A program made the position numbers and the translations under genes. Of a DNA stretch of 22,944 nucleotides, positions 1 through 7,438 are shown piece by piece. The DNA lies in NCBI GenBank assembly GCA_009827215.1, contig WUAJ01000015.1, forward strand, positions 1-22,944. Direction: 5' to 3'. The notes under the pieces were generated by a model. The model was not told where the DNA came from, searched no databases, and saw nothing but the letters and a program-made list of their open reading frames with translations. The stretch is from Phycisphaeraceae bacterium (GTDB lineage Bacteria; Planctomycetota; Phycisphaerae; Phycisphaerales; UBA1924). How positions within the stretch are numbered: position 1 is the stretch's first letter; every line of letters starts with the position of its first letter.

Positions 1-385
1 CTGGGATGGGTTCGGTCGTCGCCGGTGCTGCGATCGTTGGTTGCTCAGCTGTCGCCTCAGGAGGACGCGTCACGAAATTCAGAATCACAGCGAAGGTAAT
101 AAAGAGCACAAAGATCGCGATGGTCCCGCCCGTGAGTACATCGCCCGTCTTGGTGCCGAACGCGGTCTGTCCCGCGCCGCCGCCTCCACCGCCGCCGCCG
201 GCGCCGAACGCACCACCCAGACCGCCGCCTTGTGGACGCTGGATGAGCACGATCAGGATCATCACGATCGAGATCAGCAAGAACAATCCCACGAGCAGAT
301 TGATCACAATGGGGTTCACCTGCGCAAGCGTCATGGACGCTGAAGCGAGACTCATAGATTCATTGGTCAGGATATCGAGTGTCAT
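1..385 (-). CDS. secG: Preprotein translocase subunit SecG (3' end outside window)
   Basis: SecG is the small two-helix accessory subunit of the SecYEG inner-membrane channel. Reading the minus strand from 385 gives 128 codons open to the window edge. There is a first hydrophobic helix at about residues 25-48 (NPIVINLLVGLFLLISIV...), followed directly by the family signature QRPQGGGLGGAFG. A loop with a run of nine glycines (about 62-70) comes next, then a second helix at about 86-104 (GTIAIFVLFITFAVILNFV), then a Pro/Thr/Ala-rich tail. That order is the SecG layout. The start is uncertain: ATG at 385 has GGAG 12 bases upstream, while in-frame ATGs at 421, 403, 355 and 334 are also possible and none has a better ribosome site. 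It lies downstream of tpiA on the same strand, a common pairing. The C-terminus is missing because of the window edge. Confidence 0.88.
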   Translation of the reverse strand, partial: MTLDILTNESMSLASASMTLAQVNPIVINLLVGLFLLISIVMILIVLIQRPQGGGLGGAFGAGGGGGGGGAGQTAFGTKTGDVLTGGTIAIFVLFITFAVILNFVTRPPEATAEQPTIAAPATTEPIP

Positions 386-487
386 AAGTCGTGGGATCTC
401 CATCAGCACACACCGATTCATTGGGATTTCACACCCCAAGCATGCAGGGCAGCAACTCTAGGCAGCCACACACCTTGAAACCGATTC

Positions 488-521
488 TCAGCTCCAATCG
501 CTCCCCCAATCGGAGCCCTGA
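488..521 (-). other. Imperfect stem-loop between tpiA and secG
   Basis: On the plus strand TCAGCTCC (488-495) can pair with GGAGCCCTGA (512-521), leaving a two-base CC bulge and a 16-base loop. It sits just after the tpiA stop codon, in the 154-bp tpiA-secG gap. No T-run follows on the minus strand, so a standard intrinsic terminator is not supported. It could be a processing or attenuation element, or chance. Confidence 0.25.
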
Positions 522-539
522 ATCATCCAAATTAGACGC

Positions 540-1316
540 TCAGGAGCCCACAAGCGATCCTTGAGCGGCTTCGATGATCGCACAGAAGTCTTCAGCTTTG
601 AGACTTGCACCCCCGATCAATCCGCCGTCCACATCGCTCATCGCCATGAGTTCCGCCGCATTCCCAGGCTTCATCGATCCGCCGTAGATGATCCGGATCT
701 CCTGTGCCGCTGAATCGGAGTACATCGACGCGATCAACGCTCGGATCTTCGCGTGAGCGTCCTGAGCATCCTCAGGGGTCGCTGTTTTCCCAGTCCCGAT
801 CGCCCAGACCGGCTCATACGCGATCACCACGCGAGCAAGCTGCTCCTCGCTCACCCCATCAAGACCCGCACGCACTTGGCGCTCATTCACAGCATCCGTC
901 TGTCCCGATTCACGCTCCTCAAGCTGCTCTCCGATACACAAAACCGCTGTGAGTCCCGATTCCAGAGCCCGTTTGGTCTTTGCGTTGACCAGCTCGTCGC
1001 TCTCTCCGATCACATGACGCCGTTCTGAGTGTCCTGTGAGCACCGCTGAGACGCCGCAGTCTTTGAGCATGCTTGTGGAGACCTCGCCCGTGAACGCCCC
1101 GTTCTCTGAGTGCCAGAGGTCCTGAGCACCCAGAGAGATCGGTCCGTTGAGCTTCTGTCCGATCCCCATGAGGTACGGAAACGGCGGAAATACCGCGACA
1201 TCCACGGATCCCGCCTTCATCGTCGAATGGATCGAGTCGATAAGAGAGCGTCCTTCCGCCGCGTTGGTGTTCATCTTCCAGTTGCCGCCGACATAGGGAG
1301 TTCGTTGAGTGCTCAT
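540..1316 (-). CDS. tpiA: Triosephosphate isomerase
   Basis: This cytosolic glycolytic and gluconeogenic enzyme interconverts dihydroxyacetone phosphate and glyceraldehyde 3-phosphate. The 258-residue product has the usual family length and all catalytic elements of the TIM barrel: the N-terminal GGNWKMN with Lys14, TGHSERR with the electrophile His96, the general-base Glu168 in AYEPVWAIGTG (also the hinge of the flexible loop), the phosphate-binding IIYGGSMKPGNA (about 209-220) and the terminal DGGLIGGASL (about 230-239). The ATG at 1316 is chosen because the barrel begins within ten residues of it; no strong Shine-Dalgarno sequence precedes it. It is followed on the same strand by secG and is divergent from the halogenase pair, with a candidate promoter just upstream. 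Nothing unusual is seen in the sequence. Confidence 0.98.
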   Translation of the reverse strand: MSTQRTPYVGGNWKMNTNAAEGRSLIDSIHSTMKAGSVDVAVFPPFPYLMGIGQKLNGPISLGAQDLWHSENGAFTGEVSTSMLKDCGVSAVLTGHSERRHVIGESDELVNAKTKRALESGLTAVLCIGEQLEERESGQTDAVNERQVRAGLDGVSEEQLARVVIAYEPVWAIGTGKTATPEDAQDAHAKIRALIASMYSDSAAQEIRIIYGGSMKPGNAAELMAMSDVDGGLIGGASLKAEDFCAIIEAAQGSLVGS

Positions 1317-1354
1317 TGGTGCTCGCTCGTGTTTCTGGTGTTTCCAAGTCCGAT

Positions 1355-1384
1355 TTTATAGGACACAGTCAATCTGACATTCAA
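1355..1384 (-). promoter_or_regulatory. Candidate sigma70-type promoter of tpiA
   Basis: On the minus strand TTGAAT (plus positions 1379-1384) and TATAAA (1355-1360) are separated by 18 bases, 4/6 and 5/6 matches to the -35 and -10 consensus. The -10 box lies about 40 bases upstream of the tpiA ATG. Called by eye from consensus only; planctomycete promoters are not well defined. Confidence 0.45.
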
Positions 1385-1385
1385 T

Positions 1386-1436
1386 CAGACTAGCCTGAAA
1401 TAGGGGTTCATTTCCCTACCAAACTAGTGTAGTCTG
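1386..1436 (+). promoter_or_regulatory. Nested inverted repeats upstream of the halogenase genes
   Basis: The 162-bp gap between tpiA and the halogenases holds two nested perfect inverted repeats: an outer CAGACTA (1386-1392) with TAGTCTG (1430-1436), and an inner TAGGG (1401-1405) with CCCTA (1414-1418) around an 8-base spacer. The element ends 42 bases before the first halogenase ATG. It could be an operator or a 5' leader hairpin controlling the halogenase transcript; the sequence alone does not decide which. Confidence 0.35.
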
Positions 1437-1465
1437 TTGATGCATTTGAATCGTCTGACTTTCGT

Positions 1466-1470
1466 GGGAG
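1466..1470 (+). promoter_or_regulatory. Shine-Dalgarno site of first halogenase
   Basis: GGGAG lies 8 bases upstream of the ATG at 1479 and supports that start. The Rossmann FAD-binding strand begins about 11 residues into the protein, so no longer N-terminus is needed. Confidence 0.6.
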
Positions 1471-1478
1471 TGTGAGTC

Positions 1479-3227
1479 ATGATCAGCCAAGCGTCGCAAG
1501 CAACCGATTACGACATTGTCATCATCGGAGGTGGTCCGTCAGGGACCACCCTCGCATCCATCGTCAAAAAATACAACCCGGACCTCTCGATCCTCATCCT
1601 CGAGAAAGAGAAGTTCCCAAGAGAGCATGTAGGAGAGTCGCAGCTCCCAGGAATCTCACAGATCCTCGACGAGATGGAAGTCTGGGACAAGATCGAAGAA
1701 GCCAACTTCCCGATCAAACTTGGTGGTTCATACACCTGGGGCAAAGACGCCGACGCATGGGATTTCGATTTCTTCCCTGCCGAAGAGTTTGTGGACGAAC
1801 CACGCCCGGCACAATACAAAGGACAACGAAAGCACACCGCGTTTCAGGTCGAACGAGATCGGTACGACGAGATCCTCTTGCGCCATGCAGAGCACCACTG
1901 GGGAACCGAAGTCCGCGAAGAAACCATGGTCCGCGAGATCATGAAAGACGGCGACACCGTCACAGGCATCAAACTTGACAATGGAGAAACCATCACCGCT
2001 CGTCACTATGTGGACGCATCGGGACATCCGGCTCTGCTCCGCAAAGCGATGGGGGTCGAAACCAAAGCGCCTGACGAACTCAAGAATGTTGCGTTCTGGG
2101 ATTACTACGACAACGCGAAATGGGCCGTGGAAATCGGAATCGGAGGCACGCGCGTCCAAGTCCGCTCGCTTCCTTACGGCTGGATATGGTTCATCCCGCT
2201 CGGACCCTCCCGCGCCTCTGTTGGTCTTATCTGTCCGAGCGAGTATTACAAGAGCACCGGACTGACTCCGAAGGATCTCTACCTCAAAGCGATCAAGGAA
2301 CAATCCGAGATCAACGAACTCCTCAAGGATGCAAACAGCTCCACAGACAACAATGTGCTGACGACCAAGAACTGGTCCCATCTCGCGGACCGACTCGCGG
2401 GAGACAACTGGTGGATCATCGGAGAAGCGGGAGGATTCGCAGACCCCATCCTCGCAGCCGGACTCACGCTCGCGCACGGATCAGCACGACATGCCGCGTA
2501 TTCCATCCTCGAAATCGAGAAAGGCGAACTTGATCCTGATTGGATCAAAGCGTTTTACGACGAGAAGAATCGGCGCAACATCAACCAGCACATCCGATTC
2601 GCGAAGTACTGGTACGCCGCCAACGGCTGCTTCACCGATCTGCAGGAGCACTGCCAGCAAATTGCTAAGGATGCAGGTCTCAAGCTCAACCCCTCCCAAG
2701 CATGGCGCTGGCTCGCGCAGGGAGGATTCTCCAACCAAAGCATCGAGTCCGCAGCGTTCGGTGCCTTCGACATCGGATCGTCAAAGAAACTCATCGAGAT
2801 CTTCAGCGGCAAAGAATCCAAGTTCAACTTCTCAAAGTACAACGAGTTCAAACTCAACCTCGCGAACGCGAAAGAGATCAAACAAGGCAAGCTCATCGAC
2901 GGGCGTATCGAAGAAGTGACCTGCTACATGCGTGGTGAATCAATCCTCCCGAACACCGGTCTTTGGAAACCAATGATCGCGGTGCTCCAGAAACACAGCG
3001 ATTTGCAAGAAATCTTCCAGATTCTCGAAAAAGGTGTCGCGGCAAGTGGGGCGCAAAGCTCAATTTTCCCGTATGTACAAGTGCTAGAAGCAATGATCGT
3101 GGACGGTTGGGTGACCGGAAAGCTCAACAAATCCCGTCCTCGTTTATCGCTCGAGACAGGTGTAGGAAAGATGATCCGCTCAGCGGAAGAGGGGCGGAAA
3201 GCCCTTGAAGATCGAGACAGTGCATAA
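1479..3227 (+). CDS. FAD-dependent halogenase, first tandem copy
   Basis: Flavin-dependent halogenases use FADH2, O2 and halide to form HOCl or HOBr, which halogenates an electron-rich organic substrate. The 582-residue protein opens with an FAD dinucleotide-binding fold (YDIVIIGGGPSGTT, about 11-24). Then follow FPREHVGESQLPG (about 46-58) and FPIKLGGSYTWG (77-88), whose Lys80 is placed like the halogenase active-site lysine. The diagnostic WxWxIP motif appears as WIWFIP (235-240), and the second flavin and halide-side motif as GEAGGFADPILAAG (315-328). A C-terminal region of about 130 residues extends beyond the usual core of roughly 500. The substrate cannot be read; the layout fits halogenases acting on phenol, pyrrole or carrier-bound substrates as well as tryptophan-type ones. 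The paralogue starts 18 bp downstream in the same frame, implying one transcript. No flavin reductase partner is present in the window. A related FAD monooxygenase is the main alternative, but the WxWxIP motif argues against it. Confidence 0.88.
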   Translation: MISQASQATDYDIVIIGGGPSGTTLASIVKKYNPDLSILILEKEKFPREHVGESQLPGISQILDEMEVWDKIEEANFPIKLGGSYTWGKDADAWDFDFFPAEEFVDEPRPAQYKGQRKHTAFQVERDRYDEILLRHAEHHWGTEVREETMVREIMKDGDTVTGIKLDNGETITARHYVDASGHPALLRKAMGVETKAPDELKNVAFWDYYDNAKWAVEIGIGGTRVQVRSLPYGWIWFIPLGPSRASVGLICPSEYYKSTGLTPKDLYLKAIKEQSEINELLKDANSSTDNNVLTTKNWSHLADRLAGDNWWIIGEAGGFADPILAAGLTLAHGSARHAAYSILEIEKGELDPDWIKAFYDEKNRRNINQHIRFAKYWYAANGCFTDLQEHCQQIAKDAGLKLNPSQAWRWLAQGGFSNQSIESAAFGAFDIGSSKKLIEIFSGKESKFNFSKYNEFKLNLANAKEIKQGKLIDGRIEEVTCYMRGESILPNTGLWKPMIAVLQKHSDLQEIFQILEKGVAASGAQSSIFPYVQVLEAMIVDGWVTGKLNKSRPRLSLETGVGKMIRSAEEGRKALEDRDSA

Positions 3228-3245
3228 CTTGAACGGAAACAACGC

Positions 3246-5024
3246 ATGATTCGTAGCGCGTCTGAAGCATCAGAGTATGACATCGCCATCATCGGTGGAG
3301 GTCCATCTGGGACTACGCTGGCATCGCTTGTCAAAAAATATAACCCTGATCTTTCAGTGATCATCCTCGAAAAAGAGAAGTTCCCGAGAGAACATGTAGG
3401 CGAATCGCAGCTCCCTGGGATCTCAGCGATCCTTGATGAGATGGAAGTCTGGGACAAGATCGAAGAAGCAAACTTCCCAATCAAGCTCGGTGGGTCGTAC
3501 ACATGGGGTAAAGACGCCGACGCGTGGGACTTTGATTTCTATCCCGCCGAAGAGTTCAAAGACGAGCCGCGCCCTGCGAAGTTTGTTGGTCAGCGTCAGC
3601 GAACCGCGTTCCAAGTCGAGCGTGATCGGTACGACGAGATTCTTCTTCGGCACGCCGAGCAACACTGGGGGGTCGAAGTCCGCGAAGAGACTATGGTCCG
3701 TGAGATCTTGAAAGATGGTGACCGAGTCACAGGATTCAAACTCGACAGCGGCGAAGTCATCACCGCGCGTCACTATGTCGATGGATCAGGACATCCGGCG
3801 CTTCTGCGCAAAGCAATGGGGGTGGAATCCAAAGCGCCGGATGAGCTCAAGAATGTCGCGTTCTGGGATTACTGGGATAATGCGCAGTGGGCCGTGGAGA
3901 TCGGGATCGGCGGGACGCGCGTCCAGGTCCGTTCATTACCCTACGGCTGGATCTGGTTCATCCCACTCGGACCCTCCCGCGCTTCGGTCGGTCTCATCTG
4001 TCCGAGTGATTACTACAAGAGCACAGGACTGACTCCCAAAGAGGTCTACCTCCGCGCCATCGAAGAACAGAAAGAAATCCATTCGTTACTCAAGGACGCA
4101 AAGAGCTCAACAGACGGCAATGTCCTGACCACGAAGAACTGGTCCCACCTTGCGGATCGACTTGCTGGAGACAACTGGTGGATCATCGGAGAAGCCGGTG
4201 GATTCGCCGATCCGATCCTTGCCGCTGGAATGACGCTCGCACACTCCTCAGCAAGACACGCGGCGTATTCAATCCTCGAGATCGAACGAGGGAGCGATGA
4301 ATCGTGGGTTAAAGGGTTTTATGACGAGAAGAATCGCCGGAACATCGATCAGCACATCCGATTCGCGAAGTACTGGTACGCAGCAAACGGATGTTTCACC
4401 GATCTCCAAGAACATTGCAAAACCATCGCGAAGGAATCGGGACTCAAGCTCACCCCATCGCAAGCATGGCGTTGGCTCGCACAAGGCGGATTCTCGAACC
4501 AGAACATCGAGGTCGCGGGATTCGGCGCGTTCGATATTTTCTCGTCTAAAAAACTCATCGAAGTCTTCAGCGGCAAGGAATCCAAGTTCCAGCTCACCAA
4601 GATCAACGAACTCACACTCAATCTAAACAACACTGATGAGATAGTCCAAGGACGACTCGTCGATGGACGCATCGAGCAGATTCCCTGTTTCAAAAGAGCA
4701 GAAGCAACACTCCCATACACAGGTGTATGGAAGGATCTAATCGATGTGCTCAAGCAGCACAAGGACCTCAAAGAGATCATCGACAACATCCGAGCAAGAC
4801 TTACCAAAGCAACTTCTGCAGATGAAGCAGAGCGATCGTTGTCTGTGTATTACGAAGCACTCGAAGCGATGGTCAATGATGGCTGGATCATCGGAAGAAA
4901 GATCAAATCTAGACCAATGCTCAACCTGCATCCCGAAGCACGGCAGATCCGCTCATCAGAAGAGGGACGAAAAGCGACCGAGAGTGCTCAGGTCAGCTCC
5001 AAGTTCTTTGTGTTTGAAGAGTGA
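3246..5024 (+). CDS. FAD-dependent halogenase, second tandem copy
   Basis: This paralogue of the preceding gene (592 residues) keeps the same motifs at the same positions: GGGPSGTT (17-24), Lys80 in FPIKLGGSYTWG, WIWFIP (235-240) and GEAGGFADPILAAG (315-328). It should therefore also be a competent FADH2-dependent halogenase. By hand alignment about 40 of the first 340 residues differ (near 88% identity). From about residue 450 to the end, identity falls to roughly half, with an insertion near ARLTKATSADEAERSL and a different tail ending SSKFFVFEE. A recent duplication followed by divergence of the C-terminal domain is the simplest reading, perhaps changing the substrate or a partner. The ATG at 3246 has only a weak GGA about 10 bases upstream and probably depends on translation of the first copy 18 bp before. 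Its TGA abuts the TGA of the convergent wecA-like gene. Confidence 0.88.
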   Translation: MIRSASEASEYDIAIIGGGPSGTTLASLVKKYNPDLSVIILEKEKFPREHVGESQLPGISAILDEMEVWDKIEEANFPIKLGGSYTWGKDADAWDFDFYPAEEFKDEPRPAKFVGQRQRTAFQVERDRYDEILLRHAEQHWGVEVREETMVREILKDGDRVTGFKLDSGEVITARHYVDGSGHPALLRKAMGVESKAPDELKNVAFWDYWDNAQWAVEIGIGGTRVQVRSLPYGWIWFIPLGPSRASVGLICPSDYYKSTGLTPKEVYLRAIEEQKEIHSLLKDAKSSTDGNVLTTKNWSHLADRLAGDNWWIIGEAGGFADPILAAGMTLAHSSARHAAYSILEIERGSDESWVKGFYDEKNRRNIDQHIRFAKYWYAANGCFTDLQEHCKTIAKESGLKLTPSQAWRWLAQGGFSNQNIEVAGFGAFDIFSSKKLIEVFSGKESKFQLTKINELTLNLNNTDEIVQGRLVDGRIEQIPCFKRAEATLPYTGVWKDLIDVLKQHKDLKEIIDNIRARLTKATSADEAERSLSVYYEALEAMVNDGWIIGRKIKSRPMLNLHPEARQIRSSEEGRKATESAQVSSKFFVFEE

Positions 5025-6347
5025 TCACTTTACAGCGGTGTGTTCATCGTGATTCGCGGCCATCTGTGCTTCCAGTTGAGATCGTCGAGCGATCTTGATC
5101 GCATAGACCCCAATATAGAACGAAACGAGCAGAACCAACGCGTAGATAAATCGCGCTTGGAACTCACTCAGCAGCACGCCGAGCACACAGAAAACAATCC
5201 CGATCCCATATAACGCGAGTACGGCACCTTTGACGCCGAGTGATCGCTTGAGCATGTGGTGAAGATGGTCCGCATCCGGATCGGACATTTTCTTTCCCGC
5301 AAGCTTTCTGCGAATGATCGCGAGCATTGTGTCGATGATGGGGATCGAGTAGATGATCACTCCCGCGAATACCAGACTGGTCTGCCCTGTATCGCCGAGC
5401 GACAGTATCATCAGCGCTGAGCAATACCCCAGCAGCAACGATCCTGTATCACCTAAGAAGATCACTGCGGGATTGAAGTTGTGGGGGAGGAACCCCATAC
5501 AGGCGCCGAGAATAGCGAGTCCGATGATGATTCGAGGTGCATCGAGTGGACCATTGTCCGCGAGCGCCATCCCGGCCGCGATGAACAAGAACCCGATCAT
5601 CGCGATCGAGGTCACGCCGGTCAAGAGCCCATCAAGACCATCGATAAAGTTTGATGCATTGGTCGCGCCGAGCACGAATACCGCGATGACAACAGTCCCT
5701 GCCCAATAAATAAAGTCAAACTCTACACTTGTGCCAAATCCAGGGACATCCATCGGGAGTGGTATGTCGTACGCCAATCGCGGATTGTCGAGCAACCTCC
5801 CGAGTGTCGGACGCAGAACACCCTCCGCGACATTGACACCCACATCGCCAATTGCCAGAGCGGCGCCCGCCATGAGCTGACCGCCAAGTTTGACACGCGC
5901 TGGAATACCACTGATGTCGTCAATGAGCCCGACGACGACAATGATCGTCATCCCCAGTGCAATCCAAGGCGGCACCTGTGGTACAAACACTCCATCGATC
6001 AGGTTCTCTGAGCCAATCTCGTGATAATCGATTAATCCAGGGATGGAATCCGCGAAATATGAATAGACAATCCCCGCCATGATCCCAACATACACCGCGA
6101 CTCCGCCCAGATACGCGATCGGGAGTTTGTGTTGTTTGCGTGCTTCATTCGGATGGTCCACAATCCCATTGCTAATCGCAAGCCGGCGCACGATCGGTGT
6201 GCAGAGCACAGTCACCAAAAAAGCGATCACGAACACTCCGATGTACCCCTGCAGAACACCCAATGGCGTGTTCGCCATCAACTGAGCAGGCATCTCAGCG
6301 ACCACTTCTTCGACTGGTAGCTTTGGGAGAAAGTCTGGGGGAAGCAT
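5025..6347 (-). CDS. WecA/TagO-like undecaprenyl-phosphate sugar-1-phosphate transferase
   Basis: This enzyme family (with MraY) moves a HexNAc-1-phosphate from a UDP-sugar to undecaprenyl phosphate in the inner membrane, the first step of lipid-linked polysaccharide assembly. The 440-residue polytopic protein has the family motifs: DHPNEARKQHKLPIAYLGG (about 64-82), the paired aspartates in VGLIDDISG (143-144), NASNFIDGLDGL (230-241), GDTGS (299-303) and the cytoplasmic DADHLHHML, an HIHH-type motif at about 361-364. The ATG at 6347 is preferred to an in-frame TTG three bases earlier, because GGAGG stands 7 bases before the ATG. That ATG overlaps the upstream epimerase stop as TGATG, indicating translational coupling. 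It is the last gene of the exopolysaccharide locus, stop-to-stop with the second halogenase. The exact sugar cannot be told from the sequence, and a role in general envelope glycan synthesis is possible. Confidence 0.93.
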   Translation of the reverse strand: MLPPDFLPKLPVEEVVAEMPAQLMANTPLGVLQGYIGVFVIAFLVTVLCTPIVRRLAISNGIVDHPNEARKQHKLPIAYLGGVAVYVGIMAGIVYSYFADSIPGLIDYHEIGSENLIDGVFVPQVPPWIALGMTIIVVVGLIDDISGIPARVKLGGQLMAGAALAIGDVGVNVAEGVLRPTLGRLLDNPRLAYDIPLPMDVPGFGTSVEFDFIYWAGTVVIAVFVLGATNASNFIDGLDGLLTGVTSIAMIGFLFIAAGMALADNGPLDAPRIIIGLAILGACMGFLPHNFNPAVIFLGDTGSLLLGYCSALMILSLGDTGQTSLVFAGVIIYSIPIIDTMLAIIRRKLAGKKMSDPDADHLHHMLKRSLGVKGAVLALYGIGIVFCVLGVLLSEFQARFIYALVLLVSFYIGVYAIKIARRSQLEAQMAANHDEHTAVK

Positions 6348-7399
6348 CAAACACCCTCCCCACGCATGGAGCCTGCGTTTGACTTCGCATCGCGGATCAC
6401 CGTCGCCATGTCCGCGATGGTGTCCTCGAGCGTGAACGCGTACTCAAAATCCACAATCGAGCGCAATCTGGTCAGATCGGGTCGGCGATGTCTGAGATCC
6501 TCAAATCCAGAGGTGTACGCATCCGCATAATCCACCATTTCGATCTGAGAGTTCGATCCCAGTACATCGATGACCTTCTGTGCGAGTTCAAGAATCGTCA
6601 TCGAGCGATCCGAACCTATATTCATCACACGCCCGTACGCATCATTGTTCTCCAGCAGTTGAGGCAGCACACGCACAACATCACGCACATCGCAGAAGCA
6701 TCGCGATTGTTGACCGTCTCCAAACACCCGGAGCGGCATATTCCCAAGCGCGGCTTCAACAAATCGAGGGAGAACCATGCCATAGTTCCCGACCTGTCGA
6801 GGACCAACTGTGTTGAAGAATCGAGCGATCACCACAGGCAGATTGTGCTGAGCGTGATACGCCATCGCGAGGTACTCATCGATCGCTTTGGTATGCGCAT
6901 ACGACCAACGAGTGATCGAGGTCGGACCATAGATCGAGTCATCCTCCTCGGAGAATACACTCACGCCAGGCTTGCCGTAGACCTCCGAAGACGAAGCAAC
7001 AAAGGTGGGGGGCGCTCCGTGCGCCATCGCGTATTCAAGCAAACGATCCGTCTGCATGATGTTCGTGCGGATCGAACCGATGGGATCCTTAAGTACGAGA
7101 TCGACCCCTACCGCTGCAGCGAGGTGGTAGATCCGATCGAACCCCATGCCTTCGGCATCAAGCGTTGTTAACCCATCGCTCAGATCGCAGTTCTCAAATC
7201 GAATGCGATCGGACTTCGAGGGATCATGAATGTGATGATCAAGATTCGTGCTCCGTCCGGTCGAGCAGTTGTCGATGATCACCACCGAATCACCCTGCGC
7301 GAAATGGTGATCCACCAAGTGCGAACCAATAAACCCCGCGCCGCCGGTGATCAGCACCTGTTTCGGAGTGGGGGATGGTTCTGGAGATGTGGGAGCCAA
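6347..7399 (-). CDS. NAD-dependent sugar-nucleotide epimerase/dehydratase
   Basis: This is a 350-residue member of the extended short-chain dehydrogenase family that modifies nucleotide sugars in the cytosol. The NAD-binding glycine motif is ITGGAGFIGSHL (about 17-28), followed by VIIDNCSTG (about 40-48), YHLAAAVGV (91-99), the serine segment SSSEVYG (136-142) and the catalytic YxxxK as Tyr167/Lys171 in WSYAHTK. RFFNTVGPRQ (193-202) and FGDGQQSRCFCDVRDVV (226-242) are typical of UDP-glucose 4-epimerase and UDP-glucuronate decarboxylase relatives. The exact substrate is not resolved. It starts with TTG: AGGA precedes it by 6 bases, the Rossmann fold begins at residue 14, and no ATG lies between. 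It lies 39 bp after the chain-length protein gene, and its stop overlaps the wecA-like ATG. It probably supplies a precursor for the exopolysaccharide of this locus. Confidence 0.9.
   Translation of the reverse strand: MAPTSPEPSPTPKQVLITGGAGFIGSHLVDHHFAQGDSVVIIDNCSTGRSTNLDHHIHDPSKSDRIRFENCDLSDGLTTLDAEGMGFDRIYHLAAAVGVDLVLKDPIGSIRTNIMQTDRLLEYAMAHGAPPTFVASSSEVYGKPGVSVFSEEDDSIYGPTSITRWSYAHTKAIDEYLAMAYHAQHNLPVVIARFFNTVGPRQVGNYGMVLPRFVEAALGNMPLRVFGDGQQSRCFCDVRDVVRVLPQLLENNDAYGRVMNIGSDRSMTILELAQKVIDVLGSNSQIEMVDYADAYTSGFEDLRHRRPDLTRLRSIVDFEYAFTLEDTIADMATVIRDAKSNAGSMRGEGV
6355..6359 (-). promoter_or_regulatory. Ribosome-binding site deciding the wecA-like start
   Basis: GGAGG on the minus strand sits 7 bases before ATG at 6347 and only 4 before the alternative TTG at 6350, favouring the ATG. 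It lies inside the 3' end of the upstream epimerase gene. Confidence 0.6.
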
Positions 7400-7405
7400 T
7401 GGAAG

Positions 7406-7409
7406 TCCT
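7406..7409 (-). promoter_or_regulatory. Ribosome-binding site supporting a TTG start
   Basis: AGGA (within GGAAGGA on the minus strand) lies 6 bases before the TTG at 7399. No ATG is available between it and the start of the Rossmann fold, so it decides the unusual TTG start of the epimerase gene. Confidence 0.55.
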
Positions 7410-7438
7410 TCCGATCGCAGCGACGGCGAGTCACGATC

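Noticed and set aside
6..461. Plus-strand proline-rich open frame (151 codons)
   Set aside because: It is the antisense shadow of secG; the poly-proline run is the complement of SecG's poly-glycine loop.
1728..2477. Minus-strand open frame (249 codons) inside the first halogenase
   Set aside because: Shadow frame; the plus strand carries complete halogenase motifs through this stretch and the paralogue conserves only the plus-strand reading.
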